Below are positions 1 through 6,767 of a stretch of DNA of 7,188 bases, in pieces; the first letter of the stretch is position 1, and each line of letters starts with the position of its first letter. The translations under genes and the position numbers were made by a program. The stretch lies in NCBI GenBank assembly GCA_934572355.1, contig CAKTKV010000081.1, positions 1 to 7,188 of the forward strand. The letters run 5' to 3'. Origin of the DNA: an uncultured Oscillospiraceae bacterium. Lineage in GTDB: Bacteria > Bacillota > Clostridia > Oscillospirales > Oscillospiraceae. Under the pieces are notes generated by a model. The model saw nothing but the letters and a program-made list of their open reading frames with translations. It had not been told where the DNA came from and ran no database searches.

Positions 1-2033
1 CGCACGGCGCGTGTCCCAAATGTACGGGTCTCGGCGTGCAGATGCTCATTGATCCGGAGCTTATCATGCCGAACCCGAACCTCAGCATAATGGACGGGGG
101 ACTCACGGCCTCGGGCTGGAACAATGTGCGCGGGGACTCGATATCGAGAATGTACTTTGACGCGCTTGCAAAGCGCTATCACTTCAAGCTCACAGACCCG
201 ATAAAGGAGCTGCCGAAGGAGGCGATAGACGCGATCCTCTACGGCACGAAGGGCGAGGCACTCCAGCTGAGATACGAAAAGAATGAGGGCTTCGGCGTTA
301 TAAAGCGCGAGTTCGAGGGCATCGTCAATAACCTTGAGCGCCGCTACCGGGAGACACAGAGTCCCGCGATGCGCGCGGATATCGAGGAGTGCATGTCCGA
401 GGTGAATTGCCCGGAGTGCAATGGGCGCAGGCTCAAAAAGACCGCGCTCGCCGTCACGGTCGGCGGGATGAACATCGCCGAGTTTACGGAGCTTTCGATA
501 TTCAAGGCGCTGGAATTCATAGACGGGCTTGAGCTCAACGAAAAGGACGCGATGATCGCCGAGCGCATCATCAAGGAGATAAAGGCAAGGCTTGGCTTTC
601 TCGTCAGCGTCGGGCTGGGCTATCTTTCACTGTCCCGCTCGGCGGCAACGCTCTCGGGCGGCGAGAGCCAGAGGATAAGGCTTGCGACGCAGATCGGCTC
701 GAGCCTGATGGGGGTGCTTTATATCCTCGACGAGCCGAGCATCGGTCTGCACCAGCGTGATAATGAGAAGCTTTTAGCGACGCTCAAGCAGCTGCGCGAC
801 CTTGGAAACACGCTTATCGTTGTCGAGCATGACGAGGACACGATGCGCGCGGCGGACTGGATAGTCGACGTCGGCCCCGGAGCGGGCGTCAACGGCGGCA
901 GGATAGTCGCGGCCGGGACGGCGGAGGATATCTGCGCCTGCACCGAGTCGATAACCGGGCAGTACCTGAGCGGGAAAAAGTTTATCCCCGTACCGGATAA
1001 GCGCAGAGCGGGAAACGGCAAAAGACTTATCATCCGCGGCGCGTGTGAAAATAACCTCAAGAATATAGACGTTGAGATACCGCTGGGCGAGCTCGTTGTT
1101 GTGACGGGCGTGTCCGGCAGCGGTAAGTCCTCGCTCATAAACGAGATACTGTATAAATCCCTCGCCGCGGAGAAGAACCGCGTCAAGGTGCGCCCCGGCA
1201 AGTGCGCCGGGATCGAGGGCATGGAGAATGTCGACAAGGTCATCGCACTCGACCAGAGCCCGATAGGCCGCACACCGCGCTCGAACCCCGCGACCTATAC
1301 CGGCGTGTTCAACGATATACGCGACCTGTTTGCTTCAACGCAGGACGCAAAGCTGCGCGGCTACGGTCAGGGGCGCTTCTCCTTCAACGTCAAGGGCGGG
1401 CGCTGCGAGGCCTGCTCGGGCGACGGACTCATAAAGGTGGAGATGCACTTCCTTCCGGATGTGTATGTCCCGTGCGACGTCTGCGGCGGCAAGCGCTATA
1501 ACCGCGAGACGCTTGAGGTAAAGTACAAGGGCAAGAACATTGCGGACGTACTGGATATGACCGTCGAGGAAGCCTGCACCTTCTTTGAAAACCAGCCGAA
1601 AATACTCAACAAGATAAGGACGCTCTACGACGTCGGCCTCGGCTATGTGAAGCTCGGCCAGTCGAGCACGACGCTCTCGGGCGGCGAGGCACAGCGCGTG
1701 AAGCTTGCGACCGAGCTTTCAAAGCGCAGCACCGGCTCGACCGTATACGTGCTGGATGAGCCGACGACCGGCCTGCACATCGCCGATGTACACCGGCTCA
1801 TAAACATTCTGGATAAGTTTGTCGAGGCGGGGAACACGGTCGTCGTTATTGAGCATAACCTTGATGTCATCAAGGTCGCCGACAGGATAATAGACCTCGG
1901 CCCCGAGGGCGGCGACATGGGCGGAGAGCTGGTGTTCTCGGGAACACCGGAGGAGTGCGCCGAGTGTGAGCGCAGCTATACCGGGCAATTCCTTAAACCG
2001 CTGCTCGAGAAAGCAAAACAAATTCAGAAGTAA
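1..2033 (+). CDS. uvrA: UvrA, excinuclease ABC subunit A (5'-truncated by window edge)
   Basis: UvrA is the damage-recognition ATPase of nucleotide excision repair. As a dimer it finds distorted DNA and loads UvrB. The reading frame is open from the window edge (first full codon at 3) to TAA at 2031-2033, giving about 676 residues; full-length UvrA is about 940, so some 265-280 N-terminal residues, including Walker A of the first ATPase, lie upstream. The visible part begins in zinc finger 1 (GACPKCTGLG). Counting from nt 3, it then has a CPEC pair at 136-139, the first ABC signature LSGGESQR near 217, and Walker B LDEPSIGLH near 242. The second ATPase has Walker A GVSGSGKSS near 369 (nt 1107), a C-X2-C-X19-C-X2-C zinc module (Cys 468, 471, 491, 494), signature LSGGEAQR near 558, and Walker B LDEPTTGLH near 584. 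The C-terminus (GTPEE...YTGQFLKPLL) is family-typical. All visible motifs are intact. A GTG at 36 is an internal Val, not a start. uvrB is not in view. Confidence 0.98.
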   Translation, partial: HGACPKCTGLGVQMLIDPELIMPNPNLSIMDGGLTASGWNNVRGDSISRMYFDALAKRYHFKLTDPIKELPKEAIDAILYGTKGEALQLRYEKNEGFGVIKREFEGIVNNLERRYRETQSPAMRADIEECMSEVNCPECNGRRLKKTALAVTVGGMNIAEFTELSIFKALEFIDGLELNEKDAMIAERIIKEIKARLGFLVSVGLGYLSLSRSAATLSGGESQRIRLATQIGSSLMGVLYILDEPSIGLHQRDNEKLLATLKQLRDLGNTLIVVEHDEDTMRAADWIVDVGPGAGVNGGRIVAAGTAEDICACTESITGQYLSGKKFIPVPDKRRAGNGKRLIIRGACENNLKNIDVEIPLGELVVVTGVSGSGKSSLINEILYKSLAAEKNRVKVRPGKCAGIEGMENVDKVIALDQSPIGRTPRSNPATYTGVFNDIRDLFASTQDAKLRGYGQGRFSFNVKGGRCEACSGDGLIKVEMHFLPDVYVPCDVCGGKRYNRETLEVKYKGKNIADVLDMTVEEACTFFENQPKILNKIRTLYDVGLGYVKLGQSSTTLSGGEAQRVKLATELSKRSTGSTVYVLDEPTTGLHIADVHRLINILDKFVEAGNTVVVIEHNLDVIKVADRIIDLGPEGGDMGGELVFSGTPEECAECERSYTGQFLKPLLEKAKQIQK

Positions 2034-2054
2034 ATCACAAATAATCAGGACTGC

Positions 2055-2059
2055 GAGGA
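2055..2059 (+). promoter_or_regulatory. Shine-Dalgarno site deciding the recD2 start
   Basis: GAGGA ends immediately before the first ATG (2060) and six bases before the second (2066). Only the second has workable spacing from this site, which favours 2066. A weaker AGGA at 2047-2050 could still serve 2060, and the two proteins would differ by just Met-Ala. Confidence 0.6.
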
Positions 2060-2065
2060 ATGGCA

Positions 2066-4288
2066 ATGGATCAGGAAACCGATCTGCTTGAACTGTCCGG
2101 AACCGTAGAGGCGGTTATTTACAAAAATGAAGAAAACGGCTACACGGTGCTGCGCATGAGGGATGGCAGCGGCGAGAACGTGACCGTCGTCGGCTGCTTC
2201 CCATATGCTGCGGCGGGCGAGTCGATGATCGTCAGCGGCCGGTGGATGACGCACAGCGTACACGGGCGGCAGTTCAAGGCGGAGTTTGCCCAGCGCATCC
2301 TGCCGACGAGTGCGAGCGCTATATATGACTTCCTCGCGGGTGGCTCAGTGAAAGGAATAGGCCCCGCGACGGCGGCGCTGATAGTCGACCGCTTCGGCGA
2401 CAGGGCACTTGATGTGATGCTCACCTCGCCCGACGAGCTCGCGGCGATAAAGGGGATAAGCGCGGCCAAGGCAAAGCAGATATCCGCAAGCTTCAGACAG
2501 CAGGCGGGTGTCAGGATGCTGATGGAGTTCGTGTGCTCTTTCGGGCTGCGTCCGGTGCTTGCGATGCGGATGCACAGGTTCTACGGCGAAGAGGCCATGG
2601 AGACGCTCAAGGAGAACCCCTATGTGCTGTGCAGCGCGCTCATCGGCGGCACCTTTGCCGAGGCCGACACGATGGCGCTGGAACTCGGCATGGAGGGCGG
2701 CAGCAGCAAGCGCATCGATGCGGCGCTGCTCTTCGAGTTGGCGCACAACACAGGGAACGGGCACTGCTTCATCCCGCGCGAGAAGCTTGCCGCGGCGACG
2801 GCGGAGCTTATAGGCGTGGAGCCTGAGGATGTGGATGAGTGCATCGGCGGGCTTATCGAATCGGGCGATATGAAGTACGAGGAGATAGCCGGGTGCCGCG
2901 CTTGCTACCTGCCGGAGCTGTATGAGGCGGAAACGAACGCCGCGGAGAACTTCGCGCGTATGTGCCGCCGCACGTTCCGGGACAAGGCGAATATCGCGAA
3001 GCTCCTCACAAAGCTTGAAGCGCAGCAGGGGATAAGCTACGCGCCGATGCAGCGGCAGACGCTGGAGCTGGCGCTTAAAAACCAACTGCTGGTCATAACC
3101 GGAGGCCCCGGCACAGGCAAGACGACGTCTATCCGCGCGATACTCGCGATGTTCGACGAGATCGGAATAAAGACGCTCTTGTGCGCGCCGACGGGGCGCG
3201 CGGCAAAGCGAATGACGGAGCTCACCGGGCGCGACGCCGCAACAGTGCACCGCATGCTGGGCGCAAAATTCGATGAGGACAATGACCGCGTCGTGTTCAC
3301 AAAGGACGAGAGCGACAGGCTCGACTGTGACGCGGTGATACTTGACGAGTGCTCGATGGTGGATATCTGCCTGATGGACGCGCTGCTGCGCGCGCTGCCG
3401 CCGGATGCAAGGCTCATCATGGTGGGCGACGCCGACCAGCTGCCGTCGGTCGGGCCGGGCAATGTGTTCTCGGCGCTCATCCGCAGCCAGGTCGTGGCGA
3501 CGGTGCGCCTGACGGAGATATTCCGCCAGACCGGGGACAGCAGGATAATCCGCAACGCGCACATGATAAACCGCGGCGAGCACCCCGATCTTGCCGAGAA
3601 CTCCGGAGACTTCTTCCGGCTCAAGCGCCTTCAGGCGGGCAGCGCCGTCGAGACGATAACGGAGCTTTTCGCCGTGCGTCTGCCGGGGAAGATGAACATC
3701 CCGCCGCAGGACATTCAGGTGCTCTCTCCCACGCGTAAGGGCGAAATGGGCACGGTGAACCTCAACAAAAAGCTTCAGGAGGTGCTGAACCCCCGTTCGC
3801 CTGAGAATAAGGAGAAGCTTTTTGGCGACGCTGTTTTCCGCGAGGGAGACAGAGTCATGCAGATACGGAATAATTACGACATCCTCTGGAAGAACGAGAA
3901 CGGTACGGAGACCGGCACCGGGATGTTCAACGGGGACGTCGGAACTATAAAGTCCATCGACATGGACGAGGAGACGCTGACCGTCTGCTTCGACGGAAAG
4001 ACCGCAATCTACGGCTTTGACGCGCTCATTGAGCTTGAGCATGCGTGGGCAGTGACGGTACATAAGGCGCAGGGCAGCGAATACAGAGCCGTTATACTGG
4101 CGCTCGGCCAGGGCTCGAAAATGCTAATGACGCGCGATGTGCTCTATACGGCGGTGACGCGGGCGAAAAAACTGCTCATAATCGTCGGTGACGATCAGAC
4201 CGCCTATCAGATGATAGACAACTACCGGCAGTCGCGCCGCTATACGGCGCTGCGCGTGAGGCTGCGCCGGCTGTGCGGGATCGAGTGA
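2066..4288 (+). CDS. recD2: RecD2-family ATP-dependent 5'-3' DNA helicase (superfamily 1B)
   Basis: RecD2 helicases work without RecBC and unwind DNA 5'-3' in repair and replication-fork maintenance in many Gram-positive bacteria. From ATG 2066 the protein is 740 aa, usual for the family. An OB-like N-terminal part (residues 9-78; GTVEAVIYKNEENGYTVL) is followed by a helix-hairpin-helix region (93-143; GIGPATA and later IKGISAAKAKQI), which separates RecD2 from E. coli RecD. The helicase core has Walker A GGPGTGKTT (346-354), Walker B VILDE (424-428), GDADQLPSVGPG (455-466), the EIFRQ motif (484-488), FNGDVGTI (621-628), TVHKAQGSE (664-672) and YTAVTRAKK (694-702). All motor motifs look intact. 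Two ATGs compete: 2066 has GAGGA at 2055-2059 with a 6-nt spacer, while 2060 abuts that site and would have to use AGGA at 2047-2050 with a 9-nt spacer; I chose 2066. The gene starts 32 bases after uvrA and its TGA overlaps the comF ATG, so it is probably cotranscribed with both. Confidence 0.96.
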   Translation: MDQETDLLELSGTVEAVIYKNEENGYTVLRMRDGSGENVTVVGCFPYAAAGESMIVSGRWMTHSVHGRQFKAEFAQRILPTSASAIYDFLAGGSVKGIGPATAALIVDRFGDRALDVMLTSPDELAAIKGISAAKAKQISASFRQQAGVRMLMEFVCSFGLRPVLAMRMHRFYGEEAMETLKENPYVLCSALIGGTFAEADTMALELGMEGGSSKRIDAALLFELAHNTGNGHCFIPREKLAAATAELIGVEPEDVDECIGGLIESGDMKYEEIAGCRACYLPELYEAETNAAENFARMCRRTFRDKANIAKLLTKLEAQQGISYAPMQRQTLELALKNQLLVITGGPGTGKTTSIRAILAMFDEIGIKTLLCAPTGRAAKRMTELTGRDAATVHRMLGAKFDEDNDRVVFTKDESDRLDCDAVILDECSMVDICLMDALLRALPPDARLIMVGDADQLPSVGPGNVFSALIRSQVVATVRLTEIFRQTGDSRIIRNAHMINRGEHPDLAENSGDFFRLKRLQAGSAVETITELFAVRLPGKMNIPPQDIQVLSPTRKGEMGTVNLNKKLQEVLNPRSPENKEKLFGDAVFREGDRVMQIRNNYDILWKNENGTETGTGMFNGDVGTIKSIDMDEETLTVCFDGKTAIYGFDALIELEHAWAVTVHKAQGSEYRAVILALGQGSKMLMTRDVLYTAVTRAKKLLIIVGDDQTAYQMIDNYRQSRRYTALRVRLRRLCGIE

Positions 4289-4941
4289 TGCGCGTTATAG
4301 AGGGGCTTCTCGACCTGCTGTACCCGCCGCGCTGCCCGTTCTGCCGTAAGCTCGTGAACCGGGACGAGGGCGAGGTTTGTGCCGCGTGCAGGAAAAGTCT
4401 TCCGTATGTTCCGGAGGCGGAATACATGCGCGGTGTTAAAAACACGGAGCTGTGCGTCGCTCCGCTCTACTACGAGGGCAGTGTGAGACAGTCGCTGCTG
4501 CGCTATAAATTCAGCGGGATCACGGCGTACGGACACATTTATGCGGATTTTATTGCAAAATCTATTGACGAAACGCAAATTTCCTGCGATATTATCACAT
4601 GGGTACCTTTGAGCCGACGCAGACTGAGAAAGCGCGGCTACGATCAGGCAGAGATAATCGCCGCGGCGCTGGGCAAAAAGCTTGGCATACCGTGCGTAAG
4701 GCTGCTTGCAAAGACCAAAGATAACCCGCCGCAGTCCCGCACCGGAAACGCGCGGGCGAGAAAGGCGAACGCGGCAGGTGTGTACACCTGCTGTGACCGC
4801 GAAGCGGCGGAGAATAAAACGGTGCTGCTGGTGGACGATATAGTCACCACCGGCTCGACTCTGGCCGAATGCGCCAGAGTGCTGCACGGAGCGGACTGCA
4901 AGGCCGTGTACGCCGCGGCAGCCGCGATGCACCGGGAATAA
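4288..4941 (+). CDS. comF: ComF-family phosphoribosyltransferase-like protein
   Basis: ComF (ComFC/GntX-type) proteins join an N-terminal zinc ribbon to a phosphoribosyltransferase fold. In competent bacteria they are needed for DNA uptake or processing of incoming single strands, but the exact reaction is not settled. The protein is 217 aa. It opens with LLDLLYPPRCPFC, then a Cys4 ribbon (C16, C19, C31, C34), the family segment PLSRRRLRKRGYDQAE (107-122) with downstream KTKDNPPQSRTGNAR (142-156), and the PRPP-binding loop VLLVDDIVTTGST (179-191). The start is the ATG at 4288, which overlaps the recD2 stop (TGATG, 4286-4290) and has GGGA at 4277-4280 with a 7-nt spacer. A GTG at 4273 would add five residues but is less likely, because family proteins begin just ahead of the LLDLL segment. 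The gene ends with tandem stops TAATAA. No comFA or other competence gene is in view, so a role in transformation is inference. An AT-rich patch around 4531-4600 encodes the variable stretch before the core. Confidence 0.92.
   Translation: MRVIEGLLDLLYPPRCPFCRKLVNRDEGEVCAACRKSLPYVPEAEYMRGVKNTELCVAPLYYEGSVRQSLLRYKFSGITAYGHIYADFIAKSIDETQISCDIITWVPLSRRRLRKRGYDQAEIIAAALGKKLGIPCVRLLAKTKDNPPQSRTGNARARKANAAGVYTCCDREAAENKTVLLVDDIVTTGSTLAECARVLHGADCKAVYAAAAAMHRE
4565..4593 (+). promoter_or_regulatory. Candidate sigma-A promoter inside comF
   Basis: TTGACG at 4565-4570 matches the -35 consensus at five of six bases. After a 17-base spacer, GATATT at 4588-4593 matches the -10 at four of six and is preceded by an extended -10 TGc (4585-4587). 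An alternative -10, TATTAT at 4590-4595, matches five of six with a 19-base spacer. The site lies in a patch of about 34% G+C within DNA near 60%. Transcription would start near 4600, some 360 bases upstream of the mreB-family gene. This is sequence evidence only, and chance matches in AT-rich DNA are common. Confidence 0.25.
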
Positions 4942-4962
4942 TAAACGGATAGGAGAAAGCAA

Positions 4963-5994
4963 ATGAACCTGTTTGAGAGAGACATTGCCGTTGATATGGG
5001 TACATCCTCCACGCTGCTGTTCGAGCAGGGCAAGGGCGTTGTGGCAAGAGAGCCGACTGTTGTCGCGGTGGACAAGTTCAGCGGGAAGATACTTAAAATA
5101 GGGCAGGACGCGCAGAAGATGCTTGGCCGTACCCCAGCGAACATCGTCGCCATACACCCCATCAACGCCGGTGTTATTTCCGACTATGAGATAACCGCGC
5201 AGATGCTGCGCGATCTGGTCAGCCGTATTACTTCTTTCAGCCTCTTCAAGCCTTGTGTGCTCGCCTGTGTGCCGAGCTCCATCACAGGCGTCGAGGAGCG
5301 CGCGGTCATCGACGCGGCCATTGAAGCCGGCGCGAGGAAGGTTTATCTGCTTGAGACCGCCGTCGCAACGGCTATGGGCGCGGGCGTCGATATCTCCAAG
5401 GCAGACGGCCATATGATAATCGACATCGGCGGCGGCACGACCGAGGTCGCGATAGTCTCCGCCGGCGGCGTCGTGGAGTGCGAGTCGATAAAGGTCGCGG
5501 GTTCGAGCTTTGACGAAGCGATAGTCCGCTTCATAAAGCAGAAGTATGAGCTGCTCATCGGCCTGAGCACCGCCGAGGAGCTCAAGCGCAGCATAGGCTG
5601 TGTTATCCGGCGCCCGGACGTCGGCTTTGAGGAGATAAAGGGACGCGACCTTTCAAACGGTCTGCCCAAGACCGTGCAGGTCAGCTCCACTGAGCTCATA
5701 GAGGCGTTCGTCGACCCGATGAACCGCATACTCGAAGCGATACACACAGTGCTTGAGAGAACGCCGCCCCAGCTCGTCGGCGACTTGGATAAAAACGGCA
5801 TAATCATGTCCGGCGGCGGCAGCCTTATCTACGGCATAGACAGGCTCATCGAGCGCAGCACAGGCATCAGGACCGTTGTTGTGGACGATGCGGTCTCCTG
5901 CGCGGCATACGGCGCGGGCAAGATGCTGATGCACCTTGACGATCTGCAGGACGGAATGATGAATTTCTACAGAAAGAGACAGCTCAAAGGCTAA
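4963..5994 (+). CDS. MreB/Mbl-family actin-like cell-shape protein, divergent paralogue
   Basis: MreB-family proteins form membrane-bound antiparallel filaments that orient cell wall synthesis in rod-shaped bacteria. This one is 343 aa, a normal length. It starts at ATG 4963 behind AGGAG (4951-4955, 7-nt spacer). Visible elements are phosphate-1 DMGTSST (11-17; usually D-L-G-T-A-N-T), GRTPANIVAIHPINAGVI (55-72), a membrane-insertion loop with Leu94-Phe95 in SLFKP, phosphate-2 DIGGGTTEVA (154-163), GRDLSNGLPKTV (227-238) and the adenosine motif MSGGGSLIYG (282-291). The strongly conserved E-E-P or D-E-P before the second phosphate loop reads Glu131-Thr132-Ala133 here. Thr132 replaces the glutamate proposed to activate water (Glu140 in Caulobacter MreB, aligned from memory), while the partner Thr159 is kept. 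GExTAE also reads GLSTAE (200-205). No mreC or mreD follows, so this is likely an extra paralogue rather than the main mreB, and I give no symbol. It lies 21 bases after comF and 26 before ispD. Confidence 0.93.
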   Translation: MNLFERDIAVDMGTSSTLLFEQGKGVVAREPTVVAVDKFSGKILKIGQDAQKMLGRTPANIVAIHPINAGVISDYEITAQMLRDLVSRITSFSLFKPCVLACVPSSITGVEERAVIDAAIEAGARKVYLLETAVATAMGAGVDISKADGHMIIDIGGGTTEVAIVSAGGVVECESIKVAGSSFDEAIVRFIKQKYELLIGLSTAEELKRSIGCVIRRPDVGFEEIKGRDLSNGLPKTVQVSSTELIEAFVDPMNRILEAIHTVLERTPPQLVGDLDKNGIIMSGGGSLIYGIDRLIERSTGIRTVVVDDAVSCAAYGAGKMLMHLDDLQDGMMNFYRKRQLKG

Positions 5995-6020
5995 ACTTTC
6001 AAACGAAAGGACGGAGGCAA

Positions 6021-6767
6021 ATGAACCTCAAGGCACTTTTCAGGAAGAAGGACGAGACGCCGAAATGCTCGGCAGTCATTGTCGCGGCGGGCAGCTCCCA
6101 GCGCATGGGTACGGACAAGATATTCATGAAGCTTGGCCCGATGCCGGTTCTGGTGAGGACGGTACTCGCGTTTCAGGATGATCCTCTGATCGAGGAGATA
6201 ATTATCGTCACGCGCAAGGACAAGCTTGAGGAGGTCGCAGACCTCTGCCATAACTGCGGACTGAGCAAGGTCAGCAAGGTGGTCATAGGCGGCAGCACGC
6301 GCATGGAGTCCGCGCTGGCCGGAGTGTCCGAGGTCAAAAAAGGAGCAAAGCTCGTCGCGATACATGACGGCGCGCGCCCGCTCGTCACGCGGGACGTCAT
6401 CGACCGCGTCGTATATGACGCGAGCGTACACATGTCCTCCATCCCGGTCATCCCGAGCACCGACACGCTGAAGGTCGTGGATGACGACGGCAACGTCACC
6501 GGTACGGTCGACCGCGGCAGTACTGTCCGTGTGCAGACGCCGCAGGTATTTGATGCTGACCTTATAAAGGGCGCGCTGACAAAGGCCGCGAAGGACGCGC
6601 TGCCAATAACGGACGACTGCTCCGCCATGGACATCATGGGCATAAAGACACACACCGTCATGGGAGACGTTGACAACATCAAGATCACGACGCCGAACGA
6701 CATGGTCACGGCCGAGGCGATCATAAAGAACAGGGGAGACTGGAATGCGAATAGGGCATGGGTATGA
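6021..6767 (+). CDS. ispD: IspD, 2-C-methyl-D-erythritol 4-phosphate cytidylyltransferase
   Basis: IspD joins CTP and 2-C-methyl-D-erythritol 4-phosphate to make CDP-ME in the cytosolic MEP (non-mevalonate) isoprenoid pathway. The protein is 248 aa. It shows the nucleotide-binding loop [12 protein letters not shown] (22-33, with Arg28 and Lys33), HDGARPL (115-121, with Asp116 and Arg119), Thr149 in STDTLKV, Arg165 in TVDRG followed by VQTPQVF (171-177), TDDCSAMD (197-204), and [11 protein letters not shown] (218-228, with Lys221). These match the substrate-contacting residues known from E. coli IspD, so it should be active. The ATG at 6021 has GGAGG at 6013-6017 with only a 3-base spacer, and AAGGA at 6007-6011 with a 9-base spacer. 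No other in-frame ATG precedes the nucleotide-binding loop. Two mild oddities are a basic N-terminal extension of about 15 residues ([15 protein letters not shown]) and an Arg-to-Lys loop about two residues shorter than in B. subtilis IspD. The 3' end overlaps ispF by 23 bases. Confidence 0.96.
   Translation: MNLKALFRKKDETPKCSAVIVAAGSSQRMGTDKIFMKLGPMPVLVRTVLAFQDDPLIEEIIIVTRKDKLEEVADLCHNCGLSKVSKVVIGGSTRMESALAGVSEVKKGAKLVAIHDGARPLVTRDVIDRVVYDASVHMSSIPVIPSTDTLKVVDDDGNVTGTVDRGSTVRVQTPQVFDADLIKGALTKAAKDALPITDDCSAMDIMGIKTHTVMGDVDNIKITTPNDMVTAEAIIKNRGDWNANRAWV
6733..6738 (+). promoter_or_regulatory. Shine-Dalgarno site for ispF within ispD
   Basis: GGGGAG lies six bases before the ATG at 6745. It sits inside the last codons of ispD, so ispF translation can start while ribosomes finish ispD. 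It fixes the ispF start, together with the textbook N-terminus [10 protein letters not shown]. Confidence 0.75.

Noticed and set aside
1202..1501. A 99-codon plus-strand frame inside uvrA
   Set aside because: It overlaps the conserved second ATPase and zinc module of UvrA in another frame, and its Arg/Gly-rich product has no recognisable motif.
648..1688. An identical 18-base direct repeat at 648-665 and 1671-1688
   Set aside because: Both copies encode the T-L-S-G-G-E ABC signature of UvrA's two ATPase halves, so ancient domain duplication plus codon bias explains it.
2034..2065. Promoter or terminator between uvrA and recD2
   Set aside because: The 32 bases show no -35/-10 pair and no stable hairpin with a T-run, only ribosome-binding sequence.
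2345..4063. A 572-codon open frame on the minus strand opposite recD2
   Set aside because: It lies wholly antisense to an intact helicase gene. Its Arg-, His- and Leu-rich translation is what a G+C-rich codon pattern gives in reverse, and I recognise no family motif in it.
4240..5412. A 390-codon minus-strand open frame across comF and the mreB-family gene
   Set aside because: It crosses two well-supported genes on the other strand, has no recognisable domain, and reads as a codon-bias shadow.
5996..6009. Small inverted repeat CTTTC-AAAC-GAAAG between the mreB-family gene and ispD, as a terminator
   Set aside because: The stem is only 5 bp, low in G+C and has no T-tract. It overlaps the ispD ribosome-site region and is too weak to call.
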